NCBI GenBank assembly: GCA_009392775.1
Contig: VFFT01000080.1
Coordinates: 1-25,004, forward strand
Origin: SAR202 cluster bacterium
GTDB taxonomy: Bacteria; Chloroflexota; Dehalococcoidia; UBA3495
DNA: 25,004 bases
Reading direction: 5' to 3'
Shown: positions 1-9,042 of the stretch, piece after piece
How positions within the stretch are numbered: position 1 is the first letter of the stretch
Layout: the number at the start of each line of letters is the position of its first letter
Notes under the pieces: model-generated
Database searches by the model: none
What the model was told of the DNA's origin: nothing
What the model saw: the letters and a program-made list of their open reading frames with translations, nothing else
Translations under genes and position numbers: made by a program

Positions 1-82
1 AAATTCTAGCATACCCTACACTGGTTGGGAATGATCCCGCTTCAAATTAATATTTGAATTACAGAGTAAAAGAGGTTTAAAT

Positions 83-997
83 ATGAGTTATGTAAACTCC
101 AAGTCGATCAGGTTGTTTGAAACTTTTAGGATCGTATTTTATACCCCAATATATGTTTCCTTAAGTGGGGGGTTCTGGAACAAGCAAGGATTGGACATTT
201 CTTTCTCAACTTGCCCACCGGAATATCCTCACCCTCTAAGCGCCCTCAGGCATCAAGTAGCTGATGTAGTTCAATCAGGGATAATGAGAAGCATTATTAG
301 CTTGGACTGGGGAGCATCCACAGTTCCTCTTCACTTTGCCAAGATAAACTCGGGCGACGGATTTTTCGTCTTGCGCCGTCAATCCGATACACCATTTCAA
401 TGGCAGGATATGAATGGTGCAAAAGTTATCCCAGTCGGGTTCTCACCCATGCCGTGGGCTTCTTTCCAATATGCCTTGCGGGCGCACAATATTGACCCAA
501 CTAATCTAGACATATTACATAGAGGATCCCTACAAGAAGCTCTAGATACATTCATAGCCGGAGAAGCGGAATTCGTTCATGTTCCGGAACCCACAGCAGA
601 TTATCTAATTACAGAACACGGCGCCGAAATAGCTATACCACTAGGTTCTGAAAACGGTCATATAGCATACAGCTCTTTCGCCTCAAACCCGGACTATCTA
701 GATAAAAACCCTGAGAATATCCAAAAGTTTTATGATGGGTTTAGTGAAGGTCTCAAATGGCTATCTGAAAATCCACCTCAGGTTGTTGCTGAAAGTATAA
801 AAGAATTTTTCCCTGATGCTTCACCAGAGGCACTCTCCCGATCCATATCAAGATACAAAGATCAGAACACCTGGCCCACAAATCCAAAATTGAACGAGCC
901 AGAGTATCAAGGATTACAGACTATTTTGATGAATGCCGGATTGGTAAAAGAACGTCAAGCGTACGACAGGGTAGTTAGCGGAGAGTTTTTCAACTAA
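83..997 (+). CDS. NMT1/THI5-like substrate-binding protein without signal peptide
   Basis: This 304-aa protein has the type-II periplasmic-binding fold typical of the NMT1/THI5 family. Near the N terminus it carries a family-like stretch, GGFWNKQGLDI (about residues 29-39), and the binding-domain pattern of alternating lobes follows to the C terminus. Relatives bind small ligands such as pyrimidine precursors, sulfonates or aromatic acids for ABC uptake. No signal peptide or lipobox is visible, so it is probably cytoplasmic or anchored through a partner. No ABC permease or ATPase gene is adjacent. Start choice: AGAGG at 71-75 lies 7 nt before the ATG. The ligand cannot be told from sequence. 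A decarboxylase or sensor role is an alternative, because some members of this fold are not transport proteins. Confidence 0.75.
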   Translation: MSYVNSKSIRLFETFRIVFYTPIYVSLSGGFWNKQGLDISFSTCPPEYPHPLSALRHQVADVVQSGIMRSIISLDWGASTVPLHFAKINSGDGFFVLRRQSDTPFQWQDMNGAKVIPVGFSPMPWASFQYALRAHNIDPTNLDILHRGSLQEALDTFIAGEAEFVHVPEPTADYLITEHGAEIAIPLGSENGHIAYSSFASNPDYLDKNPENIQKFYDGFSEGLKWLSENPPQVVAESIKEFFPDASPEALSRSISRYKDQNTWPTNPKLNEPEYQGLQTILMNAGLVKERQAYDRVVSGEFFN

Positions 998-1060
998 CAC
1001 CTGCAAATAAATCTATAAACCGCAACACAACACCTTTACAACAATTAGCTGGAAACCTAA

Positions 1061-1100
1061 TGGCGTAACTTCCATCGCAAGACCAATAGAAATTACGCCA
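1061..1100. repeat. Perfect 8-bp inverted repeat in a convergent gap
   Basis: TGGCGTAA at 1061-1068 is exactly inverted at 1093-1100 (TTACGCCA) with a 24-nt loop. It sits between the ends of two convergent genes. No T-run follows on either strand, so it is not a textbook intrinsic terminator. It may still act as a bidirectional 3'-end hairpin. Confidence 0.4.
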
Positions 1101-1144
1101 CTACTATACCAAAGAGATTATTCTATACGCTAGAATTCGCTTGA

Positions 1145-2044
1145 CTAACTCTTCCGTGTGTATTTATCAATACCAACGCCGTCTGGAACACCAACGTATA
1201 TATCACCGTTAGGTGCAATCCAACTACCGTGACCACCACGTATTATCCATCGTGCCAAGAGTTCACCCTTATTATTCATAAGGCTAATTCTCGAATCGGT
1301 ATCTTCTGTATGTCCTTGACGGGCATCGTTGCCACCTTCACTGATACAGAACACCCCATCTTTATCCTGTGATATATCCATGGGGCGAAGTAGGTCAGTC
1401 CACATATTCAGATATTCTCCATCAGCATCAAATATCTGAACCCTGTTATTCTCCCTATCACAAACATACAATAGTCCGTCGGCGCCAACCATCATACTGT
1501 GAACCAGGTGAAATTCGTTTGGTCCACCCTTGCCAGGCTGCCCCCATGATGATTTGAGTTGACCATCAGCTGAGAACCTGTGGACCCTGGCATTTCTGTA
1601 TCCATCAGATACATATATATCGCCTGATGGTGATGGAACCATTTCTGTTGGGTAATTAAATGGTCCTGCAGCTCTAGGCACCAACGTACCAGGTACTTCG
1701 CAACCAGTATCTGAATGGACACCACGATCACCCAATATCTGTAGAGGCTTCCCGTCCAAGGTATATTTCAGACAGACCGAATCTTCCCTATCAGTTATGT
1801 AAACTATGTCATCTTCGATGAATATGCCGTGTGGGTTTTCGATAGCACTCAAACCCCATGATCCAATGTAATTGCCTTCTGGATCAAAGATTACTATTGG
1901 CGGCTCTTTTCTCTGAAAACCATATACGTTTCCTTTCGAATCTGTTGCTACAGCACTAACCATCCCAAAGGTTTCCCCATCTGGGAGTTTGGCCCAACTC
2001 TCTATAAGTTCGTAGCTATATTTTCCGCTTCCCACAGTAGTCAT
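1145..2044 (-). CDS. NHL-repeat beta-propeller, peptidyl-amidating-lyase-like
   Basis: The 299-aa protein is built from repeated NHL blades, seen as recurrent D-x-x-G-N-(I/V)-Y-(V/G) units (around residues 36-42, 78-86, 139-148, 188-196 and near the C terminus). The segment YVSDGYRNARVHRF (about 144-157) resembles the metal-binding blade of peptidyl-alpha-hydroxyglycine alpha-amidating lyase (PAL). No signal peptide or TM segment is evident. Relatives act as lyases or as ligand/protein-binding scaffolds; which applies here is unknown. It is the last gene of a minus-strand run with the E1 alpha and beta genes, 40 nt behind E1 beta. AAGGGG (complement of 2051-2056) lies 6 nt before the ATG. Confidence is high for the fold and low for a catalytic role. 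Confidence 0.75.
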   Translation of the reverse strand: MTTVGSGKYSYELIESWAKLPDGETFGMVSAVATDSKGNVYGFQRKEPPIVIFDPEGNYIGSWGLSAIENPHGIFIEDDIVYITDREDSVCLKYTLDGKPLQILGDRGVHSDTGCEVPGTLVPRAAGPFNYPTEMVPSPSGDIYVSDGYRNARVHRFSADGQLKSSWGQPGKGGPNEFHLVHSMMVGADGLLYVCDRENNRVQIFDADGEYLNMWTDLLRPMDISQDKDGVFCISEGGNDARQGHTEDTDSRISLMNNKGELLARWIIRGGHGSWIAPNGDIYVGVPDGVGIDKYTRKS

Positions 2045-2084
2045 GTATAACCCCTTTCTTGTTTATTATTTTTCTAGAGAACGG

Positions 2085-3125
2085 TCAGGATACTAAACCC
2101 TGTACCGTTCTTACTACTCTTCCAGCATTAGGCACGTAATTATTTTCTAAAGGCCTGCTATATGGGACAGGCGTATGAGGTGCCGTTACCCTAGACGGAG
2201 GCGCGTCCAAATAATCAAAAGCCTCTTCAGCTACCCTAGCGCAGATATCTGACGCCAAACTGCACACAGGAGTATCTTCATCTACTACAACCAGTCGATG
2301 TGTACGCCGCACTGAATCTATAATATGGTCATAATCGATCGGAGAGACACTAAGTAAATCAATTACCTCTGCATCTACACCCTCTTTCTGAAGTTCTTCG
2401 GCTGCTTCAGTACAAACCCATGTCATTCGAGATATCCCAACTAGCGTAATGTCCTTACCAGGTTTTACTGTCCGGGCCTTACCCAAAGGTATAACATAAG
2501 ACTCTTCTGGCACTGCACCCTTATTAAGATAAAGACCTTTATGCTCAAAATAAACTACCGGATCGTCATCTCTTATCGCTGCGGTAAGCAGACCTTTTGC
2601 TGTATATGGATCTGAGGGAACGACTCCCTTTAGGCCCGGGATATGACTGAATATTGAGTAAAATGACTCTGAATGCTGCGCTGCGCTCCCAAATCCAGCT
2701 CCAATTCGCGTCAATAAAACAAAGGGCACTTTGACCTGGCCACCAAACATATACCGCATCTTGGCAGCATTGTTCAGCAACTGATCCATACACACACCAA
2801 CGAAATCCACAAACATGAGTTCAGCAACGGCTCGCATGCCAGTCGAGGCTGCTCCTATAGCTGTTCCGACGAAGGCTGCTTCAGATAAAGGGGTGTCCAA
2901 TATTCGCTCTTTTCCAAACTGTTGAATTAATCCGACAGTTGTACGGAAAGGTCCGCCCCAAGCATCAACAATACCGAGATGTTCAAGTCCTGCTCCACCA
3001 GCTATCTCTTCACCCATGATAATAACGGTTTCATCTAGCTCCATTTCCTGGCGAAGAGCTTCATTAATAGCTTCACGATACAAAATTTCTCTATCTACTG
3101 TGGTACTCATAATATCTGTGGTCAT
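2085..3125 (-). CDS. Pyruvate/acetoin dehydrogenase E1 component, beta subunit
   Basis: This 346-aa protein matches the beta subunit of thiamine-diphosphate-dependent 2-oxoacid dehydrogenase E1 (pyruvate dehydrogenase PdhB or acetoin dehydrogenase AcoB). Visible marks are the N-terminal TYR-like start REAINEALRQEM, the cofactor-side acidic motif GEEIAGG (about 38-44), the RILDTPLSEAAFVGTAIGAA segment, and the C-terminal transketolase-like domain with the usual GISRMTWV...AAEEL and VVVDED regions. It pairs with the alpha subunit encoded 45 nt upstream to make an alpha2beta2 enzyme that decarboxylates a 2-oxoacid (or cleaves acetoin) and passes the acyl group to a lipoyl E2. AGGAG (complement of 3132-3136) lies 6 nt before the ATG. 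No E2 or E3 gene follows; an NHL protein does. Pyruvate, acetoin and branched-chain substrates cannot be separated by eye. Confidence 0.9.
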   Translation of the reverse strand: MTTDIMSTTVDREILYREAINEALRQEMELDETVIIMGEEIAGGAGLEHLGIVDAWGGPFRTTVGLIQQFGKERILDTPLSEAAFVGTAIGAASTGMRAVAELMFVDFVGVCMDQLLNNAAKMRYMFGGQVKVPFVLLTRIGAGFGSAAQHSESFYSIFSHIPGLKGVVPSDPYTAKGLLTAAIRDDDPVVYFEHKGLYLNKGAVPEESYVIPLGKARTVKPGKDITLVGISRMTWVCTEAAEELQKEGVDAEVIDLLSVSPIDYDHIIDSVRRTHRLVVVDEDTPVCSLASDICARVAEEAFDYLDAPPSRVTAPHTPVPYSRPLENNYVPNAGRVVRTVQGLVS

Positions 3126-3170
3126 ATCAAACTCCTATCTGGAAAATAACAGATCAGATCATGATCGGAT

Positions 3171-4178
3171 TTATATATCCATATTTGCGCCGCGACGCAT
3201 CATATCGACAGGGTAATCAACATACACATCGTCATAGAGTTCCAATGGCTCAGGCATCGGGCTTTCGTCGGCGAACTTAATAGCTTCTTCCATCAAGGCT
3301 TCAGCTTCATTATCCATTTGGTTTAGCTCTTCCTCAGTAACCAATCCCTCAGGTAAAACCATCTCCCTGAATAACTTCAGAGGATCACGGCTTCGCCAAT
3401 AGTCCTGTTCTTCCTTAGTTCTATAACTTAGAGGATCATCGAAAACTGTATGGCCGTAAAACCTGTAGGTGCGGCATTCCAGCAACGAAGGTCCCTCTCC
3501 TGCGCGCGCCCTAGCTACTGCTTCTCCTGCGGCCTCATATACAGCGAACACATCCATTCCATCAACATGTATACCAGGCATATCATATCCAGCAGCCCGA
3601 TCAGCTACATTAGCGACGGACAATCCATATGAAACCGGTGTTGATTCGGCATAACCATTGTTTTCACAGCAGAATATAACTGGTAATTTCCACACTGAAG
3701 CCAGGTTCATGCATTCATGCAAAATACCCTGATTAGCTCCACCATCTCCGAAGAACGCTACCGCCACTCTCCCAAAGTTCCTTAATTTTGAGGTTAATGC
3801 AGCCCCAACTGCCAAGGGTACACTGGCCGCTACAACTCCATTGGTTCCTAGCATGCCCTTACTCATATCCGCTATATGCATCGATCCACCTTTACCCTTG
3901 TTGTTACCGGTAGAACGACCAAACAGTTCAGCCATCATATTTTTGGGATCAACACCTTTGGCTATACAATGTCCGTGGCCTCGGTGAGTGCTGCCAATAT
4001 AATCTTCATCTGTTAGATGAGCGCATATACCAGTAGGAACCGCTTCCTGACCTGCGGAAGAATGAACTGATGCTGACATTTGACGCTGACCTGTTTCCGG
4101 AATACCTCGTTCCTCAAAATGACGAATTGTTGTCATAGTCTTATACAGACTAAGCAAGGTATCGCGATTCAAATCCAT
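3171..4178 (-). CDS. Pyruvate/acetoin dehydrogenase E1 component, alpha subunit
   Basis: The 335-aa protein is the alpha subunit of a thiamine-diphosphate 2-oxoacid dehydrogenase E1. The thiamine-diphosphate/Mg motif is complete: GDGGANQ at 144-150 running to the NN pair at 173-174. The upstream SAGQEAVPTG (41-50) and KGKGGSMHIAD (94-104) segments are family hallmarks; the second is especially like acetoin dehydrogenase and pyruvate dehydrogenase alpha chains. Length is normal for the family. It heads the minus-strand run that continues into E1 beta (45-nt gap). A GGGAG sequence sits about 9 nt before the ATG. It acts in the cytoplasm as part of a multienzyme complex, whose E2 and E3 genes are not in this window. 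Confidence 0.9.
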   Translation of the reverse strand: MDLNRDTLLSLYKTMTTIRHFEERGIPETGQRQMSASVHSSAGQEAVPTGICAHLTDEDYIGSTHRGHGHCIAKGVDPKNMMAELFGRSTGNNKGKGGSMHIADMSKGMLGTNGVVAASVPLAVGAALTSKLRNFGRVAVAFFGDGGANQGILHECMNLASVWKLPVIFCCENNGYAESTPVSYGLSVANVADRAAGYDMPGIHVDGMDVFAVYEAAGEAVARARAGEGPSLLECRTYRFYGHTVFDDPLSYRTKEEQDYWRSRDPLKLFREMVLPEGLVTEEELNQMDNEAEALMEEAIKFADESPMPEPLELYDDVYVDYPVDMMRRGANMDI

Positions 4179-4271
4179 AATATTTTTCTCCCACGATATC
4201 TTAATTCCGGGCCTAAACCCGATTCGGTTTCATGGTAGCATCAGGTCATCCTATGTCAATAGGACACTATT

Positions 4272-5114
4272 CTAGTGTGATTTGTATAAAATTACTTGGT
4301 CACCGGAAGAGAGCAACAACGAGCGTGAAGCATGTCCATTAGGAACAGCAATTTCCAAGTAACCATTACTGCCTAACAGCGCTATGGGCTCATTAGGTGT
4401 CGTTGTATTCCCATCATTAAAGGTTCTGTGGATAGATCGTATACAAGACCCAGACATCTCTACTATGACATTGGCATCTTCAGTTAGGAGGGTATTAGAA
4501 ATATTTGTAATCAAGTTACCAAAATGATCAACGTAAATTACTTCACCCACTATCCTATCTTCTGTAATTACTAAGTCTGGGCCTGCATAACCTAGAACGC
4601 TTTCTACCGGATCACCTAGTTCTGACGGGGTTGCCCCTAGACTCAGATGAGCACCTACAGGGGCAAATATATCTCTGCCATGAAAAGTATCACTAGTGGG
4701 AGTCAAAAATACTTCCGAATTAGTTATCCTGAATGCCTTGCATCCTGAGGGTACATGAATATTTGCAGTGTCGGATCGAGAGTCATCCGAATATTTACCA
4801 AGTATTCCGGAAAACAGCCCATTATCAGGGCCGACTAGGTAGGCACGGGGAGTCATTATTATGAGCGCGGACCGTTCTGTTCCAACACCTGGATCTACGA
4901 CCGAGATATGTATGGTGTGGTCAGGAAAATAATTGTAACTGGTGGAAAGCAACATTGACCCATGAGCAATGTTTTGGGGTTCCACATAATGCGAATGATC
5001 GATGATTCGGGCTTTAGGGTTGATACCCAAGATAACACCCTTCATAACACCGACGTAAGGATCTTCGAGACCAAAATCGGTAGTTAGAACAATTGGGGCT
5101 CTATTCATTACCAT
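4272..5114 (-). CDS. S-adenosyl-L-methionine hydroxide adenosyltransferase (SAM hydrolase, DUF62)
   Basis: This 280-aa protein belongs to the SAM hydroxide adenosyltransferase family (the hydrolase cousins of fluorinase/chlorinase), which splits SAM into adenosine and methionine using water. Family signatures are in order: TTDFGLEDPYVGVMKG (11-26), the SVVDPGVGTER stretch (71-81), GPDNG (95-99), HGRDIFAP mid-protein, and DHFGNLITNI opening the C-terminal domain (about 196-205). The halogenase-specific insertion is not apparent, which favours the hydrolase reaction. Length is usual. It lies between SecG and the E1 pair on the same strand. No clear ribosome-binding site is seen before the ATG at 5114; the second ATG (5108) is an alternative. 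Physiological role of the family is still poorly understood. Confidence 0.88.
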   Translation of the reverse strand: MVMNRAPIVLTTDFGLEDPYVGVMKGVILGINPKARIIDHSHYVEPQNIAHGSMLLSTSYNYFPDHTIHISVVDPGVGTERSALIIMTPRAYLVGPDNGLFSGILGKYSDDSRSDTANIHVPSGCKAFRITNSEVFLTPTSDTFHGRDIFAPVGAHLSLGATPSELGDPVESVLGYAGPDLVITEDRIVGEVIYVDHFGNLITNISNTLLTEDANVIVEMSGSCIRSIHRTFNDGNTTTPNEPIALLGSNGYLEIAVPNGHASRSLLLSSGDQVILYKSH

Positions 5115-5142
5115 CTATGGATATTATTACGGACTATTTACC

Positions 5143-5355
5143 CTAAGCTAACCGGACGCTTATAACGGAAACAATCAAAAATAAAGCAATTAGAATTATA
5201 GTGAACTGGTAAAGTGTGCGCTCCAAGCCTCTACGGGTACGGACACCATTCTGCGCACTCCCAAAGAGACCAGATCCGCCCTCTCTAACTTGAGACAATA
5301 TAACTAGAACCAAGACTACAGATATTAATATTTGTGCTATGTTTAGAAATTCCAT
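5143..5355 (-). CDS. secG: Preprotein translocase subunit SecG
   Basis: The 70-aa protein has the SecG pattern: an N-terminal TM helix (about 5-21, IAQILISVVLVLVILSQ), a short loop with the hallmark GGSGLFGSAQ (26-35), a basic patch RTRRGLER, and a second TM helix (about 49-66). SecG joins SecY and SecE in the inner-membrane channel and helps export by SecA. It lies 20 nt downstream of gatB on the same strand, with an AAGGTAG sequence before its ATG, so it is probably cotranscribed. The secD and secF genes of the same export system are at the far end of this window. Confidence 0.92.
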   Translation of the reverse strand: MEFLNIAQILISVVLVLVILSQVREGGSGLFGSAQNGVRTRRGLERTLYQFTIILIALFLIVSVISVRLA

Positions 5356-5375
5356 TACTTTACTACCTTAATTTT

Positions 5376-6845
5376 CTACACATTCTCTAATTTTTCTATT
5401 ATTAAAGACTGTACTAAATCCGGCTTAGCTTGGCCTTTAGTTAACTTCATAACTTGACCTACTAAGAACTTGGCGGCGCTTTCCTTACCATTATGATAAT
5501 CCTCGACCGCTTTAGGATTATCGTTGATCACATCCACTACAGATGTCTCGATAACGCTGGAATCGTTGATCTGAGCTAATCCTTTATCGGACACTATCTT
5601 ACTAGGGATTACCCCACTATTGAAAGCTTCTTCAATAACGGTTTTAGCCATTGTCACACTTAGTGTATCAGAATCCACTAGTGTTATCAGATCATTCAAG
5701 TGACCTGGTATGAATTTGCACTCGTCTATCGATTGTTCAGTTGCATTAAGCAATCTAGTCAAATCACCAAGAATCCAATTGCTTGCCTGTTTTGCAAACT
5801 GCGGTAGTTGATCGACATTCTTATCATAGCAAGCGATAACCGCTTCGTAGTAATCGGCTACAGGTTTGGAAGATGTAAGTTGCGTAGCATCATATTCGGA
5901 AAGTCTATGATCTGTTGCGAACCTAATTTGCTTATCTTGTGCAAGTTCTGGCAAGCTATCCCTGATTTCCGAAACCCAACTAGGCTGAATTACTAACGGG
6001 GGCAGATCTGGCTCTGGAAAGTATCTATAATCATGAGCCTGTTCTTTACTACGCTGAGAGACCGTAACTTCCCTATCGTCAACCCATCCACGAGTTTCCT
6101 GAATTATATTCCCGCCCTCTTCTAGGAGTTTCGTCTGTCGCTCAATTTCATAATTTATGGCTAAATAAACCGACCGGAAACTATTCATGTTTTTCACTTC
6201 GGTCTTCGTACCGTAAGTATCACTTCCCTTTGGTCTCAGACTTACGTTGGCGTCGCACCTGAAATTGCCTTCCTGCATGTTAGCTGCAGAGACTCCAAGG
6301 TATTGCACAATACCATGTAAGGTCGTCAAATACGCCCGTGCTTCATCAGCGGACCTCATATCCGGTTCACTAACAATCTCCATTAAGGGCACACCAGCAC
6401 GATTAACATCAACCAAACTGTAGGAGTTGTCTGAAGACGCTGTATGGTGCTGCAGTTTTGCGGCATCCTCTTCCAGATGTACCCGGTCTACTCCTATAGA
6501 GCGTTTACTACCGTCAACATCTATCTCCAGAGTACCCTTGACTGCGAGGGGCATATCAAATTGAGATATTTGATAACCCTTCATAAGGTCTGGGTAAGGA
6601 TAATTTTTTCTATCAAATTTAGAATACTCAGGTATATCACAATTTAAAGCTAAGCCTGTCATAACCGTAAATTCCACGGCCTTTTCATTAATAACAGGTA
6701 AAGCGCCCGGCAACCCTAAACAAACAGGGCACACCGCACTATTAGCTGCACTATCTTGGTATCCGGCTGGACAGCCACAAAACATTTTACTTTTTGTCTT
6801 TAGTTGGACGTGGACTTCCAAGCCTATAACGGATTCGTATTCCAT
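5376..6845 (-). CDS. gatB: Asp-tRNA(Asn)/Glu-tRNA(Gln) amidotransferase subunit B
   Basis: The 489-aa protein is GatB, the kinase/tRNA-binding subunit of the GatCAB amidotransferase. This enzyme converts Glu-tRNA(Gln) (and Asp-tRNA(Asn)) to Gln-tRNA (Asn-tRNA). The N-terminal cradle has GLEVHVQLKTKSKMFCGC (8-25) and the zinc cysteine tetrad C23, C25, C39, C42. DRKNYPYPDLMKGYQISQ and the VDVNRAGVPLMEIVSEPD segment are typical. The C terminus is the YqeY-like tRNA-binding domain, ending VGQVMKLTKGQAKPDLV. Length is normal. AGGA (complement of 6850-6853) lies 4 nt before the ATG. gatA and gatC are not in the window, so the complex is encoded at separate loci. Confidence 0.95.
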   Translation of the reverse strand: MEYESVIGLEVHVQLKTKSKMFCGCPAGYQDSAANSAVCPVCLGLPGALPVINEKAVEFTVMTGLALNCDIPEYSKFDRKNYPYPDLMKGYQISQFDMPLAVKGTLEIDVDGSKRSIGVDRVHLEEDAAKLQHHTASSDNSYSLVDVNRAGVPLMEIVSEPDMRSADEARAYLTTLHGIVQYLGVSAANMQEGNFRCDANVSLRPKGSDTYGTKTEVKNMNSFRSVYLAINYEIERQTKLLEEGGNIIQETRGWVDDREVTVSQRSKEQAHDYRYFPEPDLPPLVIQPSWVSEIRDSLPELAQDKQIRFATDHRLSEYDATQLTSSKPVADYYEAVIACYDKNVDQLPQFAKQASNWILGDLTRLLNATEQSIDECKFIPGHLNDLITLVDSDTLSVTMAKTVIEEAFNSGVIPSKIVSDKGLAQINDSSVIETSVVDVINDNPKAVEDYHNGKESAAKFLVGQVMKLTKGQAKPDLVQSLIIEKLENV

Positions 6846-6917
6846 CTCATCCTAACTGTTACTCATATATCAAGATTAATTATATCAAGCTAAATCACAA
6901 TACGGTTCGAAAGGCAA

Positions 6918-8870
6918 TTAATCTTCGTCCCCATACTGCTCTTTCAAGGATTCTACGACCGCAGGATCTGCCAGAGTCGTGGTATCCCCAAGAGCACGTC
7001 CCTCTGCAACATCTCTTAACAATCGGCGCATTATCTTTCCGCTCCTAGTCTTAGGTAGCTCAGCTGCAAAATGTATATCATCCGGTCTACAAATTGGTCC
7101 TATCTTGGTTGCAACGTGCTGTTTTAGCTCTGTTATTAAAGCGTCTGACGTATCTATATTTTCCTTGACGGTAACAAACGCAACAATAGCCTGACCCTTT
7201 ATTTCATCAGATCTACCAATACAGGCTGCCTCAGCAACTTTGGGATTGTCGACCAAAGCACTTTCGACCTCCATTGTACTTACTCTATGAGCAGCAACAT
7301 TTATAACATCATCAACTCTACCCAAAAGCCAAAAGTAGCTATCTTCATCTAATTTGGCCCCATCACCGGTAAAGTAAGTGTTTTCGTACTTAGACCAATA
7401 CTGCTCCTGGAATCTTTCTGGATCACCATATATATTTCGTAACATAGACGGCCAAGGTTTCTTGATAACTAAATACCCCCCGCCTCCCGGCCCGACTGAA
7501 TTCCCAGCCTCGTCTAATATCTCCGCATCAATTCCAGGAAATGCTTGCGTAGCAGAGCCAGGTTTCAGAGTGGTTATCCCGGGTAGTGGAGCAATTAATA
7601 TAGAGCCTGTTTCAGTTTGCCACCACGTATCAACTACAGGGCAACGGCCTCCGCCTATGTTTTTCCAGTACCACACCCATGCCTCAGGATTTATGGGTTC
7701 CCCGACAGACCCCAGCAACCTCAAGCTAGACATATCATGAGATTCAGGCAAATCCTCGCCCCATCTCATAAAAGTTCTAATAGCAGTCGGTGCTGTGTAC
7801 AGAATGGTACAAGCATATTTTTCAACGATTGACCAGAACCTATCCCTACCAGGATAGTCTGGAGACCCTTCGTACATAACAGTCGTCGCACCGTTAGCCA
7901 AAGGTCCGTAAACAATATAGCTATGGCCGGTGACCCACCCGATATCAGCCGTACACCAATAAACATCGTCTTCTTTCAAATCAAATACCCACTTAGTAGT
8001 CGCATAGGTACCTGTCAGATAACCGCCAGTAGTATGAACTATCCCTTTAGGTTTGCCAGTTGTACCACTGGTGTACAACATGTAAAGCATATCTTCACTA
8101 TCCATCGGCTCGGGATCACAATTAAGAGGTTGATCTGCTACCAAATCGTGCCACCACACATCACGACCATCAACCATCTGATCGTCAGCTGTACCAGTCC
8201 GACGAACTACTACCACTTTTTCTACCGGAGTATCGCCAGTTATAGAATCATCCGCATTTTGTTTTAGAGGCACAACGTTTCCGCGCCTATACCCGCCATC
8301 CGCCGTGATCATCAATTTTGACTGAGAATCTTCAATCCGATCCCTGATAGAATCAGCACTAAAACCACCAAATATAACGCTGTGCGCTGCGCCAATCCTA
8401 GCGCAGGCCAACATTGCTATAGGCAATTCTGGAACCATGGGTAGATATATGGTTACACGGTCACCCTTTTTCACGCCGAGGCTTTTGAGTCCGTTAGCAA
8501 ATTTACATACTTCTCTATAAAGGTCACGATATGTGTAGACCGCCCAATCTCCCGGTTCACCCTCCCAAATTATTGCTGCCTTATTTTTTCTAGCAGAATT
8601 CAAGTGTCGATCTATACAGTTGTATGACACATTTAGTTGACCGCCAACAAACCACTTTGCAAACGGAGGGTTCCATTCCAAAACAGTGTCCCATTTCTTG
8701 AACCAATCCAACTCTCCGGCAAATCGTGCCCAGAACGCCTCAGGATCATTTGCCGCCTCTTCATACACGCCTGGATCATTTATATTCGCCTGATTCTTAA
8801 ATTCGTCACTAGGCGGAAAGGTCCTATCTTCTTGTAATAAAGCCTCTATACTCCCAATGTTCTCCGCCAT
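6918..8870 (-). CDS. acsA: Acetyl-CoA synthetase (AMP-forming)
   Basis: The 650-aa enzyme activates acetate to acetyl-AMP and then acetyl-CoA. Core motifs of the adenylate-forming superfamily are intact: the P-loop-like [11 protein letters not shown] (266-276), the acyl-pocket segment [16 protein letters not shown] before the hinge, [13 protein letters not shown], and the C-terminal [11 protein letters not shown]. In the last motif, Lys612 is the catalytic lysine and the usual acetylation site of the family. Length equals that of typical Acs. GGAGG (complement of 8877-8881) lies 6 nt before the ATG, a strong start signal. It is transcribed away from the MFS gene across a 172-nt divergent gap and is followed on the same strand by gatB after 72 nt. 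Confidence 0.96.
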   Translation of the reverse strand: MAENIGSIEALLQEDRTFPPSDEFKNQANINDPGVYEEAANDPEAFWARFAGELDWFKKWDTVLEWNPPFAKWFVGGQLNVSYNCIDRHLNSARKNKAAIIWEGEPGDWAVYTYRDLYREVCKFANGLKSLGVKKGDRVTIYLPMVPELPIAMLACARIGAAHSVIFGGFSADSIRDRIEDSQSKLMITADGGYRRGNVVPLKQNADDSITGDTPVEKVVVVRRTGTADDQMVDGRDVWWHDLVADQPLNCDPEPMDSEDMLYMLYTSGTTGKPKGIVHTTGGYLTGTYATTKWVFDLKEDDVYWCTADIGWVTGHSYIVYGPLANGATTVMYEGSPDYPGRDRFWSIVEKYACTILYTAPTAIRTFMRWGEDLPESHDMSSLRLLGSVGEPINPEAWVWYWKNIGGGRCPVVDTWWQTETGSILIAPLPGITTLKPGSATQAFPGIDAEILDEAGNSVGPGGGGYLVIKKPWPSMLRNIYGDPERFQEQYWSKYENTYFTGDGAKLDEDSYFWLLGRVDDVINVAAHRVSTMEVESALVDNPKVAEAACIGRSDEIKGQAIVAFVTVKENIDTSDALITELKQHVATKIGPICRPDDIHFAAELPKTRSGKIMRRLLRDVAEGRALGDTTTLADPAVVESLKEQYGDED

Positions 8871-8982
8871 AAGGCACCTCCAGAAAGCGTATTAATACTA
8901 AGGTAAGGAATAGAGTAATCGTAAATCACCCAATCGGCAACGAATTTGTAACATGATCAACGTATCTATGCAAACGGGTATA

Positions 8983-9006
8983 GAACCAAAATCAACTAAT
9001 TGGTTC
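8983..9006. promoter_or_regulatory. Operator-like inverted repeat in the acsA/MFS divergent region
   Basis: GAACCAA at 8983-8989 is exactly inverted at 9000-9006 (TTGGTTC) with a 10-nt AT-rich spacer, 36 nt before the MFS start. The two-half-site shape and position suit a dimeric repressor controlling the transporter. No regulator gene is next to it, so this is a guess from symmetry alone. Confidence 0.35.
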
Positions 9007-9042
9007 GAAGATTTATAGCGCTCTGTGCTTTAGAATTACCGC

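Noticed and set aside
4249..4264. 6-bp hairpin TCCTAT/ATAGGA as terminator of the SAM hydrolase gene
   Set aside because: The stem is short and no T-run follows on the minus strand.
8889..8898. 10-bp palindrome GTATTAATAC upstream of acsA
   Set aside because: Short and AT-rich; likely chance in this base composition.
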